Assembly: GCA_021464245.1 (NCBI GenBank)
Contig: JADCRB010000024.1
Location: 1,304,181 to 1,368,180 of the forward strand
Source: Carallia brachiata
Taxonomy: Eukaryota; Streptophyta; Magnoliopsida; Malpighiales; Rhizophoraceae
Reading direction: 5' to 3'
DNA length: 64,000 nt
Below are positions 26,601 to 38,100 of the stretch, one piece after another. Both the position numbers and the translations under genes were made by a program. Each line of letters opens with the position of its first letter. Position 1 is the stretch's first letter. The notes below the pieces were generated by a model. That model was not told the DNA's origin and made no database searches. It was given only the letters and a program-made list of their open reading frames with translations.

Positions 26601-27540
26601 TCATTTTTTTGGTTTTGATGATTGCTAAACACTGAGAGTTACTAATATGTTTATTTAAGTGTGTAGTTGAATGATTTAATCAAATAAACATCAATTGAAA
26701 TGGAAGCAATGCTAGCATAAGGCAACTATTGATATTGGTCACATTCAGTTTAAGTACTATCCAGTATGGTACTTTAAAAGGATCGTTTGCTCACATGAGA
26801 TGAACTAGATAATGTACTATATACGGTTAGAAAGATAATTCTGTCTAGTTTCTGAATTCTCAAGAATCATCTCAATTGGATATTTCTGGAGGAAGTTATA
26901 GTCTATGAACTGAAAGGTGCTCAATCTGTCAAGGCAGACAGGATCAGTCCACTTTAAGAGATGATTGCGACCAAATGGGAAGGAACTAGCTGTTGATTTT
27001 TATATTCATACAAATATAATTCTGTCTAGTTTCTAAATTGACCAGAATCACGCAAATTGGAGTTCTATAGAAGGAGATATTGCCAAAATACTAAAGGATG
27101 TACAGCCTGTCCCGTCCAGCAGGATCAGTCAACTTCCAGAAGACACCACAGCTAGCTGGAGTGGAATCAGACCATGATCTATACATGTATGAAAATCTCT
27201 ATGAGTCTACTTTCATATGGAAGAAACGGGATATGATTTGGAGTTATACAGGTAGAGTTATGATTGATTCTTTAAGAAGTGTCCGAGCTGTCCAATTGAG
27301 AAAGGTAACAAGCTTAAATTGGGTCTTGGTGATGCTGCTTGAAAGAGAATCCATTTAAATAAGATTATGAGCTAAAAAGGAAACTTTTCAAACATTGCAG
27401 AGCTAATGTTAGCACAAATATGAAAGCTTAGAAATTCTAGCATGAGTATCTTTTCGTAATCATCTAAAATTGATTTAGTGAGAGGTTTGCCAATGCTTTA
27501 GAATTAGTTGTGTGATGCATGCTTAGATTAAAACAAATAC
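26590..27540. repeat. Foreign insert in the retroelement with about 180-bp tandem repeats
   Basis: Units starting near 26835 and 27016 share ATAATTCTGTCTAGTTTCT, CAAATTGGA-like, AGGATCAGTC and AACTAGCTG-like words. A third, weaker unit may follow to about 27360. GTGTAATGCATG near 26568 and GTGTGATGCATG near 27509 bracket the block and could be an altered target duplication. The prose of the sequence resembles diverged LTR sequence of related elements, so this may be a nested LTR remnant. No coding sequence is recognised. Confidence 0.5.
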
Positions 27541-27842
27541 ATACTTCATTTTCAGGGCAAGAGCCCAAGATCAACATCTCACACACTTTCACAAGGTTTT
27601 ACATTTTTCCCCATGTCTTTATCTCAGTAGTACATGCAGACTTACCAAAATTGATAAGTACACAATTACAAGACAAATAACACCAACCACTTATTCATAC
27701 ATATTAGAGTACACCAACCATGACTCATCCATGTACTATGCACTACAAGACAACATCCCTGCGCATACATACATTCCAGTAAAGCTTTGTATGTTGGAAT
27801 CCATATTCCAACGCCAGAAAATGTCTTCAGATCTTACCCCTC

Positions 27843-28427
27843 TCAGTCGCTCCTAGGGGGCCTAAGGCGTAGCTCTAGATCCATAAAGCCCTCATTGTTC
27901 GGCAGGTTGGCAATGTCAATAGTACCAGCATTTTCTTGCTGATTGAGATCGCCTAGATGAACAGGAAAGAGACTGAGTGTTTCTCTTTCTCCCTCACGAG
28001 AAGAGTTGACCGATCTGCTTCTCACTGGAGTAATGCTTCCTACTAAGTGAAAATATTCATGGGAATTTGATCTCTGACCCACATCAAGATTTCAAATGAT
28101 AAATGGGAAATACCTGGTGGCTGGCGATGCTGGTTGGGATTTCCTTGAGAAACAATTGTTGTGTTGGTGGAATGAATAACAGGAGGTGCTCTGCCTATTC
28201 TCACACTGCGCCTTCGTTCTGGATCCAGAGTCTAATGTTACTTGGCTGAATTGGACCATATGGTCTCAACAGTGAGACAAGTTGAGTAAGTTGGCTTGAT
28301 GTCGGACGAGCTTCTTCAATGCCATGAAAAATATTTTCCAAGATTTGTAATTGCTCCGGCACCGTCTCCATCTGGAATTGGAAGAGTCTCCAGTTTCCAG
28401 GTTCTGATGGCTTGATGGTGGTCTCAT
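27843..28427 (-). pseudogene. Captured WUSCHEL-related homeobox (WOX) sequence, frameshifted
   Basis: Read on the minus strand, three frames carry WOX-type segments in the right order. From 28427 one frame gives an N-terminus ending SSNSRW, as before WOX homeodomains. The next (about 28371-28201) gives PEQLQILENIF, SSQLTQLVSLLRPYGPIQ and NIRLWIQNE, matching helix 1, helix 2 and the WFQN recognition helix, but with WIQN in place of WFQN. A third picks up RRSVRIGR after it. The last frame (28082-27843) ends in a WUS-box (TLSLFPVH) and an EAR-like C-terminus (DLELRLRPP). WUS-clade WOX proteins are nuclear stem-cell and organ-patterning regulators. The frame breaks argue against a functional protein. 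It lies antisense inside the LTR element, with UTR-like flanks on both sides. Family assignment is from motifs only. Confidence 0.65.
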
Positions 28428-28880
28428 CTTGTTGATGTGAAAGGTGAGTGAAAATTTTGAGATTCTGGAAACAACAAATGAGATGAAAGATGAACGATTA
28501 TGGCTTAATGCTTCTCTCCCTCGATTCTCACTTTATGCCTGATAATCCGGAAATTACGCCTGATTCTCTGGCGTAATAATTGGCCAGCTGTCCTCCACTT
28601 TCACCTCACTGTCAGCTACTTCCGTCTGACCGTTCGCGACTTTTCTGACTGTGTGCCACATCTGCACCGTTTCTAATTGTATACCATGTCAGCTTCCACG
28701 TAAGCAATTGACTGCTGAGATGGACTTCCACGTAAGCAATTTGACTGCGGTAATTTTTTGACCTACTCATGAACTATTATTGAAGGTAATGATCTACATT
28801 GTATTTTTGGTAACATAGTGACCAAATTTTGAATAAAGACCTTTTGATAGATCATTTTTTTAAGAAGAAAATTGGGCATG
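28428..28880 (-). other. Possible 5' flank of the captured WOX sequence
   Basis: This non-retroviral-looking stretch continues upstream of the WOX-like frame. It includes a splice-acceptor-like TTGTTTCCAG (minus strand, near 28465) and two direct copies of CTTCCACGTAAGCAAT (near 28691 and 28726). It ends where typical copia 3' internal sequence resumes near 28880. It may be leader or promoter taken along with the gene fragment. Confidence 0.35.
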
Positions 28881-29202
28881 TCACACCCCATGCATTAGCA
28901 TAGGCTTGATTGTCTTCATTTCCTTATTTAATGATTGTATTTGAACTCTACAAGGCCTGCATTCAAAGTTACTATAACTTATATGCTAAATTGTAAATGT
29001 GAACTTGTGATACATGCATACATTAAGGGGGAGTCTTAATCTCTTAACCTAGTTAGCATTCACATTTTTGTTTCAACCATTTTTATTGATGACAAAAAGG
29101 GGGAGAAAATTAAGAGAGTGTCATCAAGAAAGAGCATTTCTAGAGGAAGCTTAGATTAAGGGGGAGCATCTATTTAAGGTTTTGTCATCATCAAAAAGGG
29201 GG

Positions 29203-29215
29203 AGATTGTTGGAAA
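29203..29215 (+). promoter_or_regulatory. Polypurine tract
   Basis: AAAAAGGGGGAGA lies directly before the 3' LTR. Related AAGGGGGAG words recur upstream from about 29020, as in SIRE/Maximus-type elements. Confidence 0.85.
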
Positions 29216-29216
29216 A

Positions 29217-30670
29217 TTCACACCCCATGCATACATTAAGAAATTGTTACTAAGTGTGAATTCATGTTTTGATGATGAGTGTTTTGATAATGAGCTATGA
29301 ACCAATCTAACATAAGTACAAGTGAATTTCATTTGTATGTTCTTCAAGTATACAATTCAGGTTCAAGAAGTCCAAAGAGGTACACATATGCCATCTTACA
29401 CGTGCATGGAAGTGCATGGAAGAGAAATATCACATTGGGCCTTATTAAGCTACTATCTTATAAAGACAGCATAAGAGCAAATCTGTTTGGACAGATTCCT
29501 AGGTACTAAACTCACTCACTTGAGATATATTTTGGCCTAAAATATATATTTTGGCAGGACTATAAGTCTAGTTTCAAATGAGCTTGGTCGTGCAATTTTT
29601 GGAGCCCTAGAGAAAAACTTATGAATTTTATACCAAGAGGGTGCAAGCTGTCAGGAACTTTCAGTGCACATGGAGTGAATTGCAACGGCTGCCTAGAAGA
29701 GCACACGACGAATTTGAATGTGAAATTTTGTGTGTAGATTCTTTGTTCTGTCTTAATCAATGAAAAAGAATCACATCAAAATTCAAGCCATCTGCAAGAT
29801 ATTACCGTTCTACTAAAAGTGTGCAGACTGTCTAACGGAACTTTAACGTCTGTATTCAAACATTTATTTGACTATGCTATACTCATTCAAAAATAGTCAA
29901 ATTTGGTGGGTAGAGAGCTCTGACAGTCTACTAAATAACAAAAAAGGAATCGCAATTTTTCAAGCTGTCTGTATCAAGTTATAGCCGTTCAACCAGAAGG
30001 TGTCAAACAAGAGAATCAATGCAAAGCTGTCAAGAGGGAAACAACAAGGTATGCATATGCAACCATGGCAACGGCTCTAACAAGTTGCTAACCTATCTTG
30101 CAGCTATTTAAACATCACTTGAAGATGTTTTACTTGTGAAGAAAGTATATTCAACCATTGCACAATCTCTCTCAAAGCAAAAGGCTTTCTTTACTCTAAG
30201 TGCTTTTATTGTAAAACTAGCATTCAAGCTAGTAAGTTTCATTTGTATTGTAATACATTGTGAGAATAGGTGAGAGCTCTCAAGTGGGACTTGTGAGGAT
30301 CATCTTGTAAGGAGTTAGGGTTGAACTCCAAGAAGGAAAACCTAAAAGAAAAGGGAAAGTGGTGTTGGCAAGTGGGACTTGTGCAACAAGCGTTTTGAAG
30401 GCGGACGCAAGGGTGTTTGCGGAGTCTTCTTGTAAACTGTACGGTGGTGATTGGTGCGCCCAAAGGCACCCTATAGTTGAACTCTCAAGAATCTCCAAGA
30501 GAGGGATTGTTGAGAAGACCAAGGACGTAGCCATTTGGTGAACTTTGTAAAAATCGGTATTGTATTTCTTTCAATCTCTTGTTTACATTCATTTGTAGAA
30601 ATTTTTATTTGAGGATTTCATTTGTGAAGCCTATTCACCCCCCCTTTAGGCTTCACCCTAGGGACCAACA
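29217..30670 (+). repeat. 3' LTR (1454 bp)
   Basis: TGTTGG to CCAACA, nearly identical to the 5' LTR and followed by the second GTTAA target copy at 30671-30675. Confidence 0.93.
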
Positions 30671-30675
30671 GTTAA

Positions 30676-33451
30676 TAAAGAAAGTGGATGAAAATAAAAT
30701 TCTAATTTCTAAGTTTCAAAATTTCAATATTCATGGTATTTCAGCTTAAGATCAATTTTTCTTCCGCAGTTCTCTCCAATTTGAAATTGAAAACGCTTCG
30801 GAAAGACCACTTTGTTTTTTTTTTTTTTTTTCACTTACATTTCGTTATTTTTGTCTCCCTTGTCTAAACAAGAACATTGCAATATCTTTTTCTACTTTTT
30901 TTTTTCTTTTTTGGGGTCTAGTTAACTAATAGTAATACCACCCCAAGTTATAATTTTGATAGCTATTAGATTATACTATTAGATTATACATAATAGTTGC
31001 TCTCTCTACATTTTTGTTTTGTTTTTTTTTTTGGTGTGTAGAAGGAGGGGTGCCCTGTGTGAAGGAAGGGGAGGGTTAGACTTGATGAGGGTTAGAATTG
31101 ATGAGAATTTGAATTTTCACCAACTATACTGAAATACAGTGCTATTTGAAAAAAACTTTATTCTTAACTCTACATTTCTTTGGTTTTTTTATTTTGGAGT
31201 GAATAAATTTCTTTACTTTTGACTCTGCATTTCTAATTTCTTTTTTTTTATTTTGATTTAAGCATTTATAAGTTATTTTGTTTTTTTTATTTTTTATAGT
31301 ACATTTATAAGTTCTAACGGCTAGAAGTCTCGTCGAAGGACGAGTTATGGTTAACTGCATTTGGGTTGATTTACTGAAATTGGGCCAAATTCCATCTTGG
31401 GCCCGACTAGGATTAGAGTTTGTAACTAAGGGCCCATTCAAACATCCTGATTTTTCGATTGGTGTTGTTTCATCTGTCTTGCGACTTTGATGCGTTCTTT
31501 CATCAGCCTTGGATTTTGGGTGCAATGTTCCGCACGTGGCAGTGACATGCTCTCCGATTGGGGATGCTCAGTCATCTAGAGAAAGCTATGATATCATCAC
31601 TTAAAACTCCTCAACTCTTTTAAAACCGAAGGCATTGGTAGCTACATTTTTTTCTGATGAAAATAAAAATCTCTTACAGGTAAATCTCAAGATTACTAAT
31701 ATAACATTTTATTATCGTAACTTCTAATTCTTAAAACATAGAAATAAGATACACTAGTAAAAAATTAAATGTAAAATTGTCCACCTAATCCACACAATTT
31801 TAAGTTCATCATTTTCTCATTCCCCAACACGGGTTAATTGTTGATTAGACACGGACTTTTCTTAAAGTTTTGTAATGTCTTTTAAGTTTTAATCGTAACT
31901 CAAAGTTATTCATGAACATATAGCGATTTCGTTCCTATATAATTTTTTTGACCCAAAAAGACAATATATTTTTTTTTAGCCAACCCACCGTCTCTTATTT
32001 AATAAATTAGATATCCGATTTCTTTTGGATTTTCGCTTCATTGTTTTTAGTTTCCTTTAAGACCATGGTCACCAAAACACTGCTGTAAATGAGAGTTTTT
32101 TTTTTCGTCCACATGCCTTTTCTTCCAATTTTTATTTAGGAAGACCGTGTGAACAATTTGTACACTTACATTTCTGGTTCTCTTTAATATTTTATAGCAT
32201 GGTATTCTTCAGATTCAAGATTGACCGTCAACTTCCTAGCCCGGTGGAAGTGATATGATTGATGTTAACACATCATGCTTTATATTTAAAAGCTCACATG
32301 AACAATCTGATCTCTTTGTTCCAGCAAGTTAATAGCCTTATCTCCAACATTTACTGCTCATATCTAACCACCCCAAATCGCTAGACATGCTCATAAGAGC
32401 AATGAATTCGATGAATTTAATACATGACTCTTGCTTTGATAATTCACAAGATTTTAAAACTTTCAAGCACACACATTTGCATACTTATCGACCAATATTG
32501 TAGGCCTTAGCTTTGTAGGTATTTCTCTTATTCCAAATGTTCTCCACATAGTATGGTATTAAATCCATCTCTCTGGTCATCGAAGGCCAATTACTTCACT
32601 CCAATACTAAAAAATTTACAACCATTTCGTTGTGGTTTTGGCCTAAGAATCGAACTTTGATTTTGATTTTGATAACAATCACAAGAGTGATTCCAATTCT
32701 GAGCGCATACCTAAACATAGTCCAAAATCTTTAGATTAGACCATAGATTAGTTATGGCTAAGATTCTTATTTGTACTGAAATCGGATCCAAAAGAGGGTT
32801 ACCTCTACACACAATACCATCATATATGATCCATATAGTAGAGCACGTTCATGCAATGCACACGTTCCGATCAAATTATTTCCTTCACAAAAAGAAAAAA
32901 AAAAATCATTTACAAAAAGACTACATACATTAACCTTTCTTTAAAACTCACAAATACGATAATCTTGATACTAAACGCTCTTTTTTACTTTTATAAATAA
33001 AAGAAAGGATGGATATCATATCAACCTCCAATTCTGTGTGTCTATAGATAACTGGAGCCTCTTTTCTGAGCCATCATGGAATAGATTTTCCAAGTGAAGG
33101 GCAACATCAGCAAAAAGACGTGCTAAGCAGGCTCTTTCTTTCTGCTTTTTCCAATCCAGTCCAGGACTTCTAGCTAGCCTAGGTCCATATATTGCCAAAT
33201 AACATTCACATGTCTTTGTTTTCTTGTGCAAAAAGCTAAAATCTTTCCCAAAAAATTTTGATTGTTTACAGTTGGATCCCACCAAGTCTGCTGCTTCTTC
33301 TGCTTCTGCTCCTCATTATCCATAACACAAAACTTCCATCTCCAGCCAGCCACAAGATAATTCTCTGAAGTGCTGCTCCCACAAGAATCCAACCATTCAT
33401 AGGAGAAAGCCTGAGTGAAACTTCCTCTCATATTTCCTATAATTTGTCACC
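30676..33451. other. Intergenic DNA, no gene seen
   Basis: AT-rich, with poly(T) runs near 30815 and 30897. No domain-bearing frame, RNA gene or delimited element could be supported. The last few hundred bases presumably include the promoter of the Ole e 1-type gene. Confidence 0.5.
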
Positions 33452-34061
33452 ATGAATCCAGTAATTCTCTTCATTCTCTCATCTTTGTTTATCAAGTCAC
33501 TGTCCTCAAAGATTGAGCCTGCCAGATCCTATGCCCATATTACTGTAATGGGTCTAGTTTACTGCGATATTTGCTCCAACAACAGCTTTTCCAGGCACAG
33601 TTACTTCTTACCAGGTGATTTTTAACAAGAATTCCCAACAACCCACATCTAGTTTCAAGCTAACCATACCTACAAGATTAAAGATTTTTCAAGGAACTAA
33701 CTTTTTTGGTGTCTAAAAATGAGCAGGTGCAGAAGTCAGACTAGACTGCAAATTCAAGGCCAGTTTACCAAGGACCACAGAGCAGGTATCATTCTCAGTA
33801 AACAGAACAACCAATAGGTATGGAGTGTACAAGCTGGAAATTCCTTCTGTTGATGGGATGAAATGCGCAGAAGCATCCATTGCTTCCTCCTGTGAAGCAA
33901 GCTTAATGCGGAGTTCATCTAAAGCATGCAATGTTCCTGGCCACAAGTGGACATCCGATGAGATAGCCATCAAGGCCAAGCGAGCCAATCTCTGCATCTA
34001 CAGCCTCAACGCATTGAATTTTAGACCATCAAAGATTGATGTTAACTTATGTGGAAAATGA
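33452..34061 (+). CDS. Pollen Ole e 1 / extensin-like family protein, 2 exons, 165 aa
   Basis: Exon 1 is 33452-33614 and exon 2 is 33727-34061, joined by a GT-AG intron that splits a glycine codon. The product starts with a hydrophobic signal peptide (about residues 1-19, MNPVILFILSSLFIKSLSS), so it should be secreted to the wall or apoplast. The mature part carries the family hallmarks: VYCDICSNNSFSRHSYFLPG, then DCKF, a YGVYKLEIP strand, and regularly spaced cysteines up to a C-terminal LCGK. Family members are small beta-rich secreted proteins of uncertain biochemical function, many expressed outside pollen. The length is normal and there is no break. It converges on the ARP2 gene with about 1 kb between stop codons. 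Confidence 0.88.
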
Positions 34062-35108
34062 AAAAAAAAACACCTTTGGTCAGTTGTCCTGCTGCCCCAG
34101 CCTTCTTCTTGTAAAAATTTTCTTCTATTAATTCCTTCATGATTTCGGTCCTTTCATAAAAAATATGTATATCATATTTCCATTATTACTCTTTTTGCAC
34201 AAAATCCCATCAAGGATTTTTGGAATATTTTGTTCATGTAAATTCAAGCGTGTAGAGAACAAACAAACTAGTTCCATCCCACTCTTTCGACTCCGTGTTA
34301 ATTGCTCTTAAAGTATAAGCTTTCAATCCATCATGTCTTTTTCTCTTTTTTGGATTGAGGCACATCGAACACAATTTCACGTATCTTTTGATATCAGATT
34401 ACTGTACCAAAGTCATTGGTTATCATAATCATTTAATTTTAATTGATCTTATATATAAAGATTTCGTTGACTCCGGCCATTCACTGACATCAAATTGGGG
34501 AATCAATAATAACTTTGAGTTTGAAGTGATTGTGTGTTTTGTTTCAGGATTTCCAGATTCAGAATATATCCGTCTTTTACTTCCCATTCAGAAATTATAG
34601 ACTCTCGTGAGGTCGTCCTCATCTTCAATCCATTGCTTTCATCACTCCACATTCCTGTAAATAATCAAGTGCTTCACTGTACGGAAGCCAGAACCAACGT
34701 CGTAACAACTAAAGCCGCCATCAAACTGGAAAAATATAGCGTCAAAGGATGAATTCGTTCAAGGTTAAATTGGGTTTAAACTGCGTTTTATAAATCATTG
34801 CATCACGCCTAGAAAGAAAAGAAGCGAAATGAACTTCGAAGTACCAATGTTGTTGTTTACAGATTACATCCATGATATAATGATACAGTTATGTGCTTTC
34901 TTAGAATACATTGCAATCCAGATCTCACCATTCATAAAAGAACGATGCAGCAGAAGTTGTTCCCACTAGTTTAATCATGATTGATAGGTCATCCAATGCA
35001 TTTTTTTTCCGCTTTGGCAATCACATGTCGAGAAATGCATGCGTTCGCTGTTTTTGACATCACCAGTATGGCATTGGGCAAAGGTGGTGCAAAATGGCCT
35101 CAAAAAAG
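34062..35108. other. Intergenic DNA between convergent genes
   Basis: It presumably contains the 3' UTRs of the Ole e 1-type gene and of ARP2. No further gene is supported. Confidence 0.5.
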
Positions 35109-38100
35109 TTATGCCTGACCACACTTGCTCAAACAAGCAATTCCTTCTTCTAAATAATTCTCTCTGCTAATCCAAAACTCAGGTGCATCCTGCAAAATTC
35201 ATGATGTTTATGGTCGGAAGAAAAAAAAGGGGGAGAAATTCAAACATCACAGCACAATGACAACAATGCCACACTGTTCACTAAGGCGGCTAAAAACAGA
35301 CAGAAAAGCGATCTACCTTCATAATTCCTGCAAGAACTGCACCTCCAAGGTACACCATATGCTTTCTTCGAGGTGGATCCTCAATCCGCAATCGTAGTTT
35401 CTGTTTGCAAGATAAACATGGAAAAATTGAAATCGCTGTGGGAAAAGCAAGCCATGTTCTACTTTATCTTTACTGCTCCTAATATCAATAGTAGAAGATA
35501 TGCAAGGGGAGGAAACTAGACCATCAGGCTTTCTGTGATGGTGAATGCCAAATTTATTAAAAAAGAATACCAAACAATCCACTGCTTGCAAGATTCGACA
35601 TGGAAAATGAAGAAATTGTATAAATTTTAAAGCAATACACAACTACTTGAAAAGTATTGATGTAACCTTAAACAATATTCATCTTACAAACTGAAGCTGG
35701 TTTATTTCTCAAGCATCCAGCACTTTGAAATAGTACCCTCATTTGATGTCTCTTCTTCTAGGTAACTGCTCCATCAACTATGATGAATTTTTTCTTTTGG
35801 GTACATTACTATGACAAGAATTTGTTGGCATGAAATGAAAAGCGCGTGCATGTGTAAATATATGTGTTATTGATTCAAACAAACTATGAGCATGTGGTAG
35901 TTGTTTCATCTTATTAGCAACAGTATATTGAACCTGGAAGCTAACCTTTAACCCATCTTTATTTCCCTTCAGAACAACCTCAAGGTACCGATCCAGTATT
36001 TCTTTCTCCAAGCTGAACAATAAATGAACAAATCATTTAGTTATTTCTGTTTCCAGACATCGTCTACAGCATTAGTCCGCAAAAATCAAGAAAAAGCAAT
36101 TGGGCTCCTACTATGCCCCTCTGCAGGTGGTTTAACTTGCTAACAAACTATAAACAAAATTTTTTGATAGCAACCACACCAGGACAACCATTGAACAAAG
36201 CTATAAATCATTCTGTGTTTCGGATTATCAATTTTTGTCCAATTTGAAGGTCCAAGGCTCTGGCCAGCATAGTAGAAGGCATTGCTAACCCATCCCAGAC
36301 ATCCCCATCCCTGACCCAAACGGAATTTTTTTAACTTACAACTTCCAACTCAAAAATCTGAAGCTCAAAACAATCACTGGATCCTTGAAGGATATAATTA
36401 AAATGGACCAAAACACTTTATGTATGAAGAAAAAACTCATAATTATGTGGAAAGAATCAAATATACTACCGACTAGGTAATCCAGGATACATTGTACTCC
36501 CTCCACTTAGTACTATATGCTGGTAGAGCTGCAAGAAAATTAAACAGGCTAAGAGGCAGAATTATAAGACAGGAAGCCTAATGCACAACAAACAGACAAA
36601 AAACAATGCAGGAAAATGGTCCCACAGTTATACGGCCTTCCAGCAGGGTACCAGTTTATTTGCTTATAAAGCTGTATTCTAGCATCAGTCAAATGTGTCT
36701 ATCATCATCACTACAAAATTATATAAGCTATAATCCTAACACTTGATTTGTCACATGGATTCATTGAATGAGCTAAAAGAGCATATAGTTAACAAATGCT
36801 GGCAGACATAGGAGTCAGAATTACACATATGACGAGGAACAAGTATGCCTGAAATAATAATAAAACAAAAGGTCCGAAAGAAGGAAACCATACTAATGCG
36901 CATCATCAAAGAATCCATGAGACATGAAACCAACCAAATTTTAAGAAGTACTACAAGGCACGATATGTTGCAAGAGCTCAATTTACAGAAGGAAGAAGAC
37001 AAAAAAAATTAACCAAAATTTAAATGCAACAAGACGCATATCAATTACAAAATTGTGACGAGGAACAAGTATGCCTGCAATAATAATAAAACAAAAAGTC
37101 CGAAAGAAGGAAACCATACTAATGTACATCATCAAAGAATCCATCAGACATGAAACCAACTCAAATTTTGAGAAGTACAACAATGCACGATATGTTGTAA
37201 GAGCTCAATTAACAGAAGGAAGAAGAAAAAAAAAAAAAAAAAAACCCAAAATTTAAATGCAACAAGATGCATATCAATTACAAAATTGTGTATAATCTAG
37301 TACCATCATCCGGTTGTCGATATCCATTTCCTGAATGCAGCGGAAGACCATGTCAGCCATTCCATCACCTTCAATGTCGATCAGTTCCTGGAACAAGCAC
37401 CTAAGAATTTACGTAACCTCAAACATGTTGTTATGTGACTCTTATGGCACAACCTCATACAGCCACAACATATGGTTAGGGTGATCAACCTTAAATATGT
37501 CATCAATATATTTAAATACCATCTGAGGTGTCATCAAATGAAGTAAAAATACAAAAGGCACGTGGAAGTATGAATCTTAAAGCTTCTATCAAATGTAACA
37601 CCACTGTTCACTAGCAAAATATTCAAAGCATCTATCTCTGGGAAGGGAAAAAGAGATTTGGCTCCTTTGTTTCTTCTATTTTCCTCTTTTACCCAATGCA
37701 AATGGACTGATCATCGAGAGATATGTTTCTTTAAATAGGTAGATTAAAGAGGATATCTTTCCCCCACTCTATGTATCAGCTCAAAACCCATGATATTTCC
37801 TCAAATGATCCCAAGGCTACCTAATCGGAAATTATTAGGCAGATCCAGTACTAATCAGCCCAATTAATAATTTGATGCACCAGTCTCAGGTCTGACAATA
37901 TGGTTGCTACTTCAACATTAAGCTTGCATGTTTAGATTGTGTTGGATCGGTCTACCACATAGGATATAGACATGATCTATCTGACAATTTTTCCTGCCAA
38001 AGGCACACTGAATGGGGCAACTCCCCAGTTCAGACCAGGCAAATGCCAAATTTGAATGCCTCCAGAAGCCATGGGCAGAACACCTAGCCGAAAAACCTAT

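Larger units (their letters stand above)
23257..30670 (+). mobile_element. Ty1/copia-type LTR retrotransposon, defective and chimeric (7.4 kb)
   Basis: LTRs at 23257-24718 and 29217-30670, both TG...CA, flank an internal region with a primer binding site (TGGTATCAGAGC, 24721-24732), broken gag, a protease-like piece of pol and a polypurine tract. Integrase, reverse transcriptase and RNase H are absent. Between about 26590 and 28880 the interior is foreign: a tandem-repeat block and an antisense WOX-like sequence. The 3' internal end, with repeated AAGGGGGAG words, has the look of SIRE/Maximus-type copia elements. Near-identical LTRs and a perfect target duplication show recent transposition, which must have used proteins from another element. 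Confidence 0.93.

Noticed and set aside
27843..28427. Calling an active WOX gene here
   Set aside because: Homeodomain, linker and WUS-box segments are in three different frames, the only gap that looks intron-like is about 40 nt (too short for a plant intron), and the recognition helix is altered (WIQN).
31142..31525. 127-codon minus-strand frame
   Set aside because: Lys/Asn-rich from AT-rich DNA, no ATG context or domain, no conserved neighbours.
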